Positions 23,804 through 31,586 of a DNA stretch of 64,000 bases are shown piece by piece. The number at the start of each line of letters is the position of its first letter. Position 1 is the first letter of the stretch. A program made the translations under genes and the position numbers. The stretch is from Streptomyces sp. NBC_01408 (GTDB taxonomy: Bacteria; Actinomycetota; Actinomycetes; Streptomycetales; Streptomycetaceae), in NCBI RefSeq assembly GCF_026340255.1, contig NZ_JAPEPJ010000001.1, positions 558,001-622,000 on the forward strand, given 5' to 3'. The notes under the pieces were generated by a model. It ran no database searches. It was not told the origin of the DNA and saw only the letters and a program-made list of their open reading frames with translations.

Positions 23804-23826
23804 ACCTACGGACCCGTAGGTAGCAT
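23804..23826 (+). promoter_or_regulatory. Operator-like 18-bp palindrome overlapping a leaderless promoter
   Basis: ACCTACGG-AC-CCGTAGGT (23804-23821) is perfect over 8-bp arms. Its last base is the first base of the -10 box TAGCAT (23821-23826), which lies 7 bases before ATG 23834. A repressor bound here would block the promoter. Size and symmetry fit a TetR-family site; no tetR gene is adjacent. Confidence 0.55.
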
Positions 23827-23833
23827 GTGCGCC

Positions 23834-24547
23834 ATGACTTCTGACGCCGCCGCCGTCCCGGCCGCCGAGTCCTCCCCGGTCGTCGAGGCGGCCGAGGCCG
23901 TCGAGTCCGCCCTGGAGGCCAAGCCCCTCCTGCGCGGCTGGCTCCACCTGGGGATGTTCCCCGCCGTGCTCGTCGCGGGCCTCGTCCTGATGGCCTTCAC
24001 CGACTCGACCCGGGCCCGCGTGGCCTGCGGGGTGTACATCCTCACGGCCTGCCTGCTCTTCGGTGTCAGCGCGGTCTACCACCGCGGCACCTGGGGCCCG
24101 CGCGGTGAAGCCATCCTGCGGCGGCTCGACCACGCCAACATCTTCCTGATCATCGCGGGCACGTACACCCCCCTGACCGTCCTGCTGCTGCCGCCCTCCA
24201 CCGGGCGGACCCTGCTGTGGGCGGTGTGGCTCGCCGCCGCCGCGGGCATCGCCTTCCGAGTCTTCTGGGTCGGCGCCCCGCGCTGGCTCTACACCCCCTG
24301 CTACATCGCGATGGGCTGGGCCGCCGTCTTCTTCCTGCCCGACTTCATGCGCACCGGCGGCATCGCCGTCCTGGTCCTGGTGATCGTCGGCGGTCTGCTG
24401 TACAGCGCGGGAGGGGTCATCTACGGCATGAAGCGCCCCAACCCCTCCCCCCGCTTCTTCGGCTTCCACGAGGTCTTCCACTCCCTGACGCTCGCGGCCT
24501 TCGTGGCCCACTACGTCGGCATCTCGCTCGCCGCCTACCAGCACTGA
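23834..24547 (+). CDS. Hemolysin III/TrhA family membrane protein
   Basis: 237 residues from ATG 23834; an ATG at 23825 is also in frame but the leaderless promoter favours 23834. Seven membrane helices. PAQR-family metal-site pattern: FGVSAVYHRG (Ser/His), RLDHANIFLIIAGTYTP (Asp/His-containing helix) and a final FHEVFHSLTLAAFVAHYVG, whose H-x-x-x-H completes the zinc site. The family includes bacterial TrhA proteins linked to membrane energetics and fatty acid composition; true haemolytic activity is doubtful. The N-terminal 45 residues are a disordered Ala/Glu-rich cytosolic extension. Divergent from pckG. Confidence 0.92.
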   Translation: MTSDAAAVPAAESSPVVEAAEAVESALEAKPLLRGWLHLGMFPAVLVAGLVLMAFTDSTRARVACGVYILTACLLFGVSAVYHRGTWGPRGEAILRRLDHANIFLIIAGTYTPLTVLLLPPSTGRTLLWAVWLAAAAGIAFRVFWVGAPRWLYTPCYIAMGWAAVFFLPDFMRTGGIAVLVLVIVGGLLYSAGGVIYGMKRPNPSPRFFGFHEVFHSLTLAAFVAHYVGISLAAYQH

Positions 24548-24586
24548 CGGCGGGGCCCGGCCGCGACACGCGACCGGGCCCCGCCG
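24548..24586. terminator. Bidirectional hairpin
   Basis: Perfect 13-bp stem CGGCGGGGCCCGG / CCGGGCCCCGCCG (24548-24560, 24574-24586), immediately after the trhA-type stop and 12 bases before the end of the convergent oxidase gene. Inferred to serve both. Confidence 0.7.
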
Positions 24587-24598
24587 CTGCGGCCGCCG

Positions 24599-27013
24599 TC
24601 AGCAGGCGTAGCCGTCGCGGTCCGGGTCGAGGCGCAGCGGATCGCTGCCGTTCACCTTCATGCGCTTCGGGTACTGGTGGGCGGCCAGCCACTCGCAGCG
24701 CGCCTTCGTGGTCTCCTTCACCTCCGCCGGGAAGCGGGTCGGCACGCACAGGTTGACCGAGCCGTAGTGCCGGTCGCAGCCGGCCACGCTGGGCGCCACG
24801 GGTACGGAGTCCCGCTTGGCCGGGTTCTTCTTCGGCGCCCCCAGGGCGTCGGCGAAGGTGTGCTGGTGCGCGGAGGGCTGCTCGCCCGTCTTGGCCAGGG
24901 CCGGGGCCCCGCCCAGGTGCACCCATTTCGCGACCGACGGGACACCGTTCGCGTCGACCGCGAAGAGCATGTACCAGCCGGGCGGCGCGAGGTTCGGGTT
25001 GCTGGTGACGTTCAGGTCGACGGTGTTCCCGTTCACGGTCATCGGCAGGTCCACGAACCGCTGGTTGGGGTCCGAGGAGTGGGTGACGGCCGCCGGACGG
25101 ATCAGCTCCGCCTTGGCTACGGGCCGGTCGACGGTGATCCGCTGCGTGTCCCCGTACACCCACTGGGTGTCGATCACCGAGGTGATCTGCGGGCGCGGCC
25201 CCTTGAAGAGGTAGGGCGGGGTGTAGATCGACACGTTGTGGTTGTACGTGCCGTTGCCCGGGTTGTCGCCGACCGACATCACCCGGCCGTCGGGCATCAG
25301 GAACGACGCCGAGTGGTAGGTCCGCGGGATCGGGTCGGCGGCCAGCCCCGGCTGGTAGGTGTTGGTCACCGGATCGAAGAACGAGGCCTCGAACACCGGG
25401 TCGGCCCGGTCGTGGAGCGCGCCGCCGGTCTCCAGCACCTTGCCGTCCGGCAGCAGCACGGCGGACACGTACATCTTGCCCTCGGCCCCCGTCTGCGGCC
25501 GCTTGCCCGCGCCCTGGTCGACCAGGCCGAGAGGGATGTCCGGGCCGGCCGTGTAGGCGGGGCTCGGCTGCTTCAGGTCGATGATGTCGGTGATCCGGTT
25601 CGCCGCCGGGTTGGTCTCGTTGTTGCCGCCGCCGATGGTCAGGACCCGCTGGTCCTGCGCCGGGGGCAGCAGCACGCTCGCCGACTCGTCGCGCTGGTCC
25701 TTGTTGCGCAGGCCGGGCACGTCGGTGATCGTGTTGGCGTCGTAGTCGTAGACGGAGGCGCCGGTGCCCGGGGTGCCGTTGCCGAAGGTGTGGCTGCCCG
25801 AGTAGAAGAGCCGCCCGTCCTGCATCAGGATCATCGACGGGTACAGGCCCCAGTACGACCAGGTCTGGTTGACCTCGTTCATCGGCAGCCACTTGTTCTG
25901 CGCCGCCGAGAACTTCTCCGCGGTCACGTTGCCCGTCGAGTCCTCCTTCAGCCCGCCGAAGGAGATGACGTCACCGTTGCCGAGGATCGTCGCCGACGGG
26001 TACCAGTGCCCGCCGTTCATGTCGTTCGTCTTCGTGTACGCCTCGGTGGCCGGGTCGAAGACGTAGCTGTCCTTCAGCCCCTGGTAGCCGATCGTGCCGT
26101 CGGCGGACGGGTACCCCTTGTTGCCGCTCATCACCAGCACCCGGCCGTCGGACAGCTGCACGTGGCCCGAGCAGAACATGTCCACCGGCGTCGGGACCGT
26201 CTTGAACGAACCGTTCGCCGGGTCGTAGACGGCCGAGGTGAAGGTGCCCGCGTTGAACTGGGCGATGTCGTTGCCCGAGCCGGCGATCAGCAGCACCTTG
26301 CCGTTCTTCAGCACGACGGCGTGCATCGAGCGCACCGGGTTCTGGGCCGGGATCACCTCCCACTTGCCCTTGGCGCACTCCTCGGCCGTGCCCGAACAGG
26401 CCGGCTGCGGCCCGGGCGCGCCCACCTCCTCCAGCGCGTAGTCGTCGGAGGTGAGCGTGCCCACCCCGTAGACCGACAGCCCCCACGCGATCTTGTCGGT
26501 GTTGGGCGGGACCACCGGCGTACGGACCTCCGTGCGCGCCCATCCGGCGCTCACCGGCGGGTTCTGCAGGTCGGTCCAGTACTGCCAGCCCGACGTGGTG
26601 TCCCGGCGGAACACGGTCACCGACACGTCCGGGGTGTTCGACTTGTACCAGGCGGACAGGTCGTACTGCTTGCCCGGCGCGACCGTCGGGGCGCAGGCGG
26701 TGGTCTCGGTGACCAGGGCCTTGCGGTCGCCGTCGACGCGGCGGGTGAGGGAGACCTTCATCGCCTTGGTGCCCGTGTGCGCGTCGGCGACGGTGGCGAA
26801 GGTGAAGTCGTTGTCGCCCCAGCCGGATTTGGACCAGCAGGACGGCATGTCGGAGCCGGGCGCGCCCGCGCTCTCGAACCCGGGATTGGTGAGGAGATTG
26901 GGGGGTCCGGCCGTGGCCTGCTGCGGTGCGGTGAGCAGCAGGCCCGCGGTCATCGCCCCGACGGCCAGCAGGGCGGCCCGCCGCCCGGACCTCCGCCGGA
27001 TCTTCAGACGCAT
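24599..27013 (-). CDS. Secreted galactose-oxidase-like radical copper oxidase with Excalibur domain
   Basis: 804 residues from ATG 27013 (AAGGGA upstream; the frame extends to 27040). Signal peptide at 1-36 (LLAVGAMTAGLLLTAPQQATA). Carbohydrate-binding-like N-terminal domain (about 38-200), kelch propeller (about 215-600), then the early-set Ig-like domain (about 600-710). All expected copper-site residues are present: Cys in DMFCSGH (about 280) to cross-link with Tyr in HWYPSAT (about 337), axial Tyr-His in RTYHSA (about 566) and the late His in VTHSSDP (about 643). The C-terminus is an Excalibur calcium-binding motif (DPDRDGYAC). It would oxidise a sugar hydroxyl to aldehyde with H2O2 release. 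Last gene of a glycan operon; related to, but distinct from, GlxA. Confidence 0.88.
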   Translation of the reverse strand: MRLKIRRRSGRRAALLAVGAMTAGLLLTAPQQATAGPPNLLTNPGFESAGAPGSDMPSCWSKSGWGDNDFTFATVADAHTGTKAMKVSLTRRVDGDRKALVTETTACAPTVAPGKQYDLSAWYKSNTPDVSVTVFRRDTTSGWQYWTDLQNPPVSAGWARTEVRTPVVPPNTDKIAWGLSVYGVGTLTSDDYALEEVGAPGPQPACSGTAEECAKGKWEVIPAQNPVRSMHAVVLKNGKVLLIAGSGNDIAQFNAGTFTSAVYDPANGSFKTVPTPVDMFCSGHVQLSDGRVLVMSGNKGYPSADGTIGYQGLKDSYVFDPATEAYTKTNDMNGGHWYPSATILGNGDVISFGGLKEDSTGNVTAEKFSAAQNKWLPMNEVNQTWSYWGLYPSMILMQDGRLFYSGSHTFGNGTPGTGASVYDYDANTITDVPGLRNKDQRDESASVLLPPAQDQRVLTIGGGNNETNPAANRITDIIDLKQPSPAYTAGPDIPLGLVDQGAGKRPQTGAEGKMYVSAVLLPDGKVLETGGALHDRADPVFEASFFDPVTNTYQPGLAADPIPRTYHSASFLMPDGRVMSVGDNPGNGTYNHNVSIYTPPYLFKGPRPQITSVIDTQWVYGDTQRITVDRPVAKAELIRPAAVTHSSDPNQRFVDLPMTVNGNTVDLNVTSNPNLAPPGWYMLFAVDANGVPSVAKWVHLGGAPALAKTGEQPSAHQHTFADALGAPKKNPAKRDSVPVAPSVAGCDRHYGSVNLCVPTRFPAEVKETTKARCEWLAAHQYPKRMKVNGSDPLRLDPDRDGYAC

Positions 27014-27036
27014 GGACAAGTTCCCTTCTGTGCGGC

Positions 27037-28242
27037 TCAACTCCTGGTGTGGCGTCCCGCGGTGCGCGGTTTGCGCGGCAGGTAGACGAGGGCCTCGGTC
27101 GCCGCGAACCGCAGGACGAAGGTGGTGACCAGCGCGAGGGCGGTGGCGGGCAGTACGGCCATGCCGAACTTGGCGACGAACACCGCGATCAGCGGGATGC
27201 GCAGCAGCAGATCGGCGTTGGCGAGCAGCGCGAAGCGGCCGATGCGGTCCGCCCAGTGGCGGTGCCGGCGGCGGTCACGGAAGAGCAGGGCCTCGATGAG
27301 GACGAAGTTCCACAGCACCCCGGCCTGGTTGGCGACGATCTCGGCGGGCAGGTAGTGCATCCCGGCGCCCATGAGCAGCCAGAGCGCGGCCAGGTTCGGG
27401 ACGAAGCCGGAGAGTCCGATCAGTCCGAAGCCGGCCATGCGGGCCAGTGGGTGGGCGGAGCGCAGCGCGGCGAGGTGGGCGAGGAAGCGCAGGCCCTCGC
27501 GGGCGGTGGACTTGGACTCGCCGGAGTAGCGGTCCTGGAAGACGAAGGGCACCTCGGCGACCTTCGCGGGGCGGCAGCGTACCGCCAGCTCCAGCAGGAT
27601 CTTGTAGCCGAGGGGGCGCAGGGCGTCGGCGGTGACCACGGAGCGGCGCATGGCGAAGAAGCCGCTCATGGGGTCGCTGATGCCGCGCAGGGCGCGCGGG
27701 AAGAGGCCCTTGGCCAGCCAGGTCGCGCCGCGCGAGACGGCGATCCGGTAGCCGCCGGCGAGCCCGGCGCGGCTGCCGCCGCTGATGTAGCGGGAGGCGA
27801 CGACGAGGTCGGCGCCGGTGCGTATCCCCTCGCCGACGAGTTCGGGCACGAGGTGGGGCGGGTGCTGGAGGTCGGCGTCCATGACGACGATCCAGTCGGT
27901 GCCGGCCCGTCTGACGCCCTCGACGACGGCTCCGCCGAGGCCTCCGTCCGCCTGTGCGCGGTGCAGGACGGCCACCGGGAAGGGGCAGTCGGCGGCGGCC
28001 TTCTCGATGACGGCGGGGGTGTCGTCCGTGGAGTCGTCCACGAACAGCACCTCGCAGGGCAGGTGGGCGGGGAGCGCGTCGCCGAGGCGCCGCAGCAACT
28101 CCGCCACGTTTCCGGCCTCGTTGAAGGTCGGGACGATGAGGGTGACGCTGCCGGGGACCACGCTCGCGGCAGGGTCCAGCTCCGCCGGAATCACAAGCTC
28201 CGGATCGTTCGGGGCAGGGGGTGCCCACACGTCTTCGCTCAT
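27037..28242 (-). CDS. GT2 glycosyltransferase fused to GtrA-like domain
   Basis: 401 residues. Residues about 30-260 are a dolichol-phosphate-mannose-synthase-like GT2 domain (LIVPTFNEAGNVAELLRR, EVLFVDDSTDDT, VVMDADLQHPP with the D-A-D motif, GISDPMSGFFAMRR). The C-terminal part (about 270-395) has four membrane helices of the GtrA type (FGLIGLSGFVPNLAALWLL; NQAGVLWNFVLIEALLFRDRR). It would make a polyprenyl-phosphate sugar and help flip it for use by GT-C enzymes outside. The upstream GT39-like gene ends 6 bases before, so both belong to one operon and probably one pathway. Confidence 0.9.
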   Translation of the reverse strand: MSEDVWAPPAPNDPELVIPAELDPAASVVPGSVTLIVPTFNEAGNVAELLRRLGDALPAHLPCEVLFVDDSTDDTPAVIEKAAADCPFPVAVLHRAQADGGLGGAVVEGVRRAGTDWIVVMDADLQHPPHLVPELVGEGIRTGADLVVASRYISGGSRAGLAGGYRIAVSRGATWLAKGLFPRALRGISDPMSGFFAMRRSVVTADALRPLGYKILLELAVRCRPAKVAEVPFVFQDRYSGESKSTAREGLRFLAHLAALRSAHPLARMAGFGLIGLSGFVPNLAALWLLMGAGMHYLPAEIVANQAGVLWNFVLIEALLFRDRRRHRHWADRIGRFALLANADLLLRIPLIAVFVAKFGMAVLPATALALVTTFVLRFAATEALVYLPRKPRTAGRHTRS

Positions 28243-28248
28243 GGTGGT

Positions 28249-29943
28249 TCAGCTCCCACTCTCGCGGTCGGTCCGGCGGATCTCGATGCGGTCCTCGCCC
28301 GAGCCGAAGACGGCGACGGCCGTCGAGTGCTCCAGCGCCGCCTTCACGTTCGGCAGGTCCACCGCGTCGCGCCGGACCGTGGGCGAGGAGACCACGTAGT
28401 CGATGTCCCGCCAGCCGCGCGGCAGGGTCTTGGTGACGGCGGGGTCGAGGTCCGCCTTGTAGAACCAGATGGCGCCCAGGCCCGGCTCGAAGCCGGAGTG
28501 CACGGCGTCCAGCCAGAGCGCGTCGTCCACCAGGACCCGGGTCTTCCCCGGGTCTGCGACCTCGCTGCCGAGCCAGGCCGCGGCCTGCCGGTACGGGCCG
28601 TTCGCGTCCACCGTGAGCGCGGTGCGGTTGCCTTCGTACCAGCGCGGCAGGACGTACACGGCGGCGGCTGCGGCGAGCACGCAGACCAGCGCCCGGCGTC
28701 CGTGGACCAGCTTCCTGCTCTCCCCCGGCGTGCGGCGGCGGCGCAGCACGGCGTGCGCGATGCTGGCCGCGCCCCCGGCGAGGACGAGGGCGAGGAAGGG
28801 CAGCGCCTGGATCACGTACATGGCGGGGAGGTAGCCGGAGGGCCGCATCGCCACGAGCGCGAGGATGACGGCGGCGAGCGCGGGACCGGCGAGCGCGCGG
28901 GCGGTGACGGACCAGCGGAGGGTGACCAGCAGCAGGACGGCGCCGGCCAGTCCGCCGAGCGGCAGGACGGTGTCGTAGTACAGCCAGCTCCGGAACACGC
29001 CGTTCGAACCGGAGCCGGGGTCGAGGATGAAGCCGGAGCCCTCGCGGCCCATCTGGTAGGTGATGCCGTCGATCAGCGAGACGTGCCCGGCGCCGGGCAG
29101 CAGTTCCCCGTTGAGCAGCGCGAACAGCGGGTACGTGAGCCCGATCAGCGCGCAGGCGGTGATGGCTCCGGTGACGGCGAACTTGCGGGTGTCGCGGTGG
29201 CTGTGGCGCCACATCGTCACCAGCAGCGCCGGGAGCACCACCAGCATCGTCTCCTTGGTCAGCACGGCGGTGGCGGCCGCGAGTCCCGACCCGAAGTGGT
29301 GCCACAGGTGGCGGCTGGGCGACGCGGCGAGGCAGAAGGCCAGCAGGATCCACATCACGGCGAGGTTGTCGAGGAAGATCTCCCGCTGGAGCACGACGGA
29401 GAGCGGGGAGAGCCCGAAGAGGGCCATGGCGAGCCCGGCGGCCCAGCGCGGCAGCCACAGCCGGCGCGCGAGGACGTACATCAGCACGGAGCTGGCGGCC
29501 GAGACGGCGAGCATCGAGAACCGCATGGTCGCGACGGTCATCGCGTCGGGCACGAAGAGGGAGGGGAGGTACGTCAGGCCCGCGACCTGGATCCAGCCGA
29601 GCGGCGGGTGGTCGTACCAGTAGGTGTAGTGGGCGAGGCCGTCGCCCTGCTGGACGGCCCAGGCCTGGGCGAGGTAGGTGCCCTCGTCGTCGCTCAGCGT
29701 CGGGAAGTTGGTGATGTTCCAGCCCTGTACGAGGACGATCGCGAGCAGCAGCGTGCCGCACAGCAGCAGGTCCGGGCGGGAGGAGCGGAAGCGGACGAGC
29801 GGACGGGCGGGGGCGGGCGGCCCGACGCCGGAGCCGCTGCCGCCACTGCCGCCGCGCTGGGCGGGGACGCGGGGCGCGGTGGCGGTGGCGGTCCCGCCGG
29901 GCCGGGGATGGGGATCAGTGGCCGTGGGCAGGGTGGCGGTCAC
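28249..29943 (-). CDS. GT39/GT-C type membrane glycosyltransferase
   Basis: 564 residues from GTG 29943, overlapping the upstream GT2 gene by 4 bp. A disordered, Pro/Gly-rich N-terminus (about 45 residues) precedes 10-12 membrane helices. The first exported loop carries the GT-C acidic motif SDDEGTYLAQAW (about 87), followed by YTYWYDHPPLGW typical of the PMT/ArnT superfamily. Such enzymes use a polyprenyl-phosphate sugar donor on the outer face of the membrane. The neighbouring DPM-synthase-like protein is its probable donor supplier. The acceptor is unknown; the secreted oxidase suggests a cell-surface glycan. Confidence 0.87.
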   Translation of the reverse strand: MTATLPTATDPHPRPGGTATATAPRVPAQRGGSGGSGSGVGPPAPARPLVRFRSSRPDLLLCGTLLLAIVLVQGWNITNFPTLSDDEGTYLAQAWAVQQGDGLAHYTYWYDHPPLGWIQVAGLTYLPSLFVPDAMTVATMRFSMLAVSAASSVLMYVLARRLWLPRWAAGLAMALFGLSPLSVVLQREIFLDNLAVMWILLAFCLAASPSRHLWHHFGSGLAAATAVLTKETMLVVLPALLVTMWRHSHRDTRKFAVTGAITACALIGLTYPLFALLNGELLPGAGHVSLIDGITYQMGREGSGFILDPGSGSNGVFRSWLYYDTVLPLGGLAGAVLLLVTLRWSVTARALAGPALAAVILALVAMRPSGYLPAMYVIQALPFLALVLAGGAASIAHAVLRRRRTPGESRKLVHGRRALVCVLAAAAAVYVLPRWYEGNRTALTVDANGPYRQAAAWLGSEVADPGKTRVLVDDALWLDAVHSGFEPGLGAIWFYKADLDPAVTKTLPRGWRDIDYVVSSPTVRRDAVDLPNVKAALEHSTAVAVFGSGEDRIEIRRTDRESGS

Positions 29944-31361
29944 TGGTGGCGGTCCTCTCGGTTCGCGGTGGACGCGGTGGACGCGTACGCGGGCAGGGAC
30001 GCGGTGGCGGGCGCGGGCGCGGACAGGGTTGCGGACCCGGCGGAGGCTCCGGCCAGGACGGGGGCGGCGGAGGCTCCGGCCAGGGCGGGGGCGGGGGCGG
30101 CGGACCCGGTGAGGTGGGCGCCGGTGTGGCTGGTGAGCTCCCACTCGTTGCGTCCGCGCTGCTCGCGCCAGACGGCGCGGATCGCGGCGCCCGCGAGCAT
30201 CACCTGGTAGAAGGGGCCGCCGACCACGAGCTTGAGGTAGTGCACGAAGCGAATGCGCAGGCCGTACTGGCGGCCGAAGTCGTGCAGGCCCACGATCTCG
30301 AAGACGAAGGTCACCATGGCCGTGATCATGGGGAGGAAGGTGATGATCGCGATCCCGACGGGCACGTCGAGGAAGAGGGCGACGGCGAAGTTGAGCGGGA
30401 TGATCACCCCGGAGGCGGCCTGCATGAAGGGGGTCATCAGCGTGTAGCGGGCGAGCCAGCGCTGGCCGCGGCCGGGCAGCTGCCGCCAGTCCTTCTTCCG
30501 GTACACCTGGAGGAAGCCCTGGTTCCAGCGGGTGCGCTGCTTGAGCAGGCTCATCAGGGAGCCGGGGGTCTCCTCCCGGGTGACCATGTCGGAGTCGTAG
30601 GCGACGACCACCTTCTTGCCGACCGACGACAGGCGCACCCCCAGGTCGCAGTCCTCGGCGAGGCAGTTCTGGTCCCAGCCGCCCGCCTCGCGCAGCACCT
30701 CGGTGCGGACGAAGACGGTGTTGCCGCCGAGCGGGATGAAGCCCTTCTCGGCGTGCAGGTGCAGCCGGGAGCGGAACCAGAAGAAGTACTCCAGGCAGTT
30801 GCGCAGGCTGTACCAGCTGGAGTGGAAGTTGATGAGCTGGACCCCGCCCTGGACCACGTCGGCGCCCGTGGAGCGGAAGGCGTGGTCGACGTGGGCGAGC
30901 AGCTCGGGGTGGACCTGGTCCTCGGCGTCGAAGACTCCGACGATGTCGCCCCGGCAGGAGGGGAGGGCGGTGTTGAGGGCCTTGGGCTTGTTCTTGGTCT
31001 CGTGGGTGTCCACGACGACCCGGACCCGGACGGGCTCGCGGGCCGCGGCCCGTTCGGCGACGGCTGCGGTCTCGGGGTCGTCGTGGCCGACGATCACGAT
31101 GATCTCGTAGTCGGTGTGCGTGGATTCCAGCAGCCGGTCGATGGTGTGCTCCAGCACGGCCTGCTCGTGGCGGGCCGGCAGCAGCAGCGAGAACGCCAGC
31201 CGGCCGCCCCCGTCGGGGCGGTCGAAACGGGTGGAGGCGAGCACCTCGGGTGTCCGCCAGGCATGCATCTGCCACCAGAGCGTGAAGGCGGCTATCCCGA
31301 AAAGCGCAAGCGAAATGACAGATATGAACACAGAGGTGTACAAATTGTCCCCCACAGACAT
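29940..31361 (-). CDS. Processive family-2 glycosyltransferase (cellulose-synthase-like)
   Basis: 473 residues from ATG 31361 (MSVGDNLYTSVFISVISLAL); the frame is open to 31505 but that part is Arg/Gly-rich and unlike a membrane N-terminus. One N-terminal helix, then a GT2 domain with FSLLLPARHEQAVLEHTI, KNKPKALNTAL, DAEDQVHPELL, LAEDCDLGVRLSS and the processive signature Q-R-T-R-W (KQRTRWNQG), followed by four membrane helices. This D, D, D, QxxRW set is that of beta-glycan synthases. First gene of a four-gene operon ending with a galactose-oxidase-like enzyme, reminiscent of the cslA-glxA pairing in Streptomyces. The Ala/Pro-rich C-terminal tail is low complexity. Product not predictable. 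Confidence 0.88.
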   Translation of the reverse strand: MSVGDNLYTSVFISVISLALFGIAAFTLWWQMHAWRTPEVLASTRFDRPDGGGRLAFSLLLPARHEQAVLEHTIDRLLESTHTDYEIIVIVGHDDPETAAVAERAAAREPVRVRVVVDTHETKNKPKALNTALPSCRGDIVGVFDAEDQVHPELLAHVDHAFRSTGADVVQGGVQLINFHSSWYSLRNCLEYFFWFRSRLHLHAEKGFIPLGGNTVFVRTEVLREAGGWDQNCLAEDCDLGVRLSSVGKKVVVAYDSDMVTREETPGSLMSLLKQRTRWNQGFLQVYRKKDWRQLPGRGQRWLARYTLMTPFMQAASGVIIPLNFAVALFLDVPVGIAIITFLPMITAMVTFVFEIVGLHDFGRQYGLRIRFVHYLKLVVGGPFYQVMLAGAAIRAVWREQRGRNEWELTSHTGAHLTGSAAPAPALAGASAAPVLAGASAGSATLSAPAPATASLPAYASTASTANREDRHQ

Positions 31362-31586
31362 GCCGCAACCCCAGGCGGCGATCGTGAAACCCCCCGGAGG
31401 CTCACGGCGGGCCCCCCGGCCCGCCGCCCCCGCTTCCCCCTCGTGCGCACCCCCCAGCGCGCCGTCTCGGTGACTCCCGAAGACATGAGAGTAGGCACTG
31501 AACATGACACTCAGGCGCAGTCCAGTTAAAAAGCACGTTTCTCAAGTCATAGCAGAGCAACCGGAATTGACGGTACTCCGGCCCCT

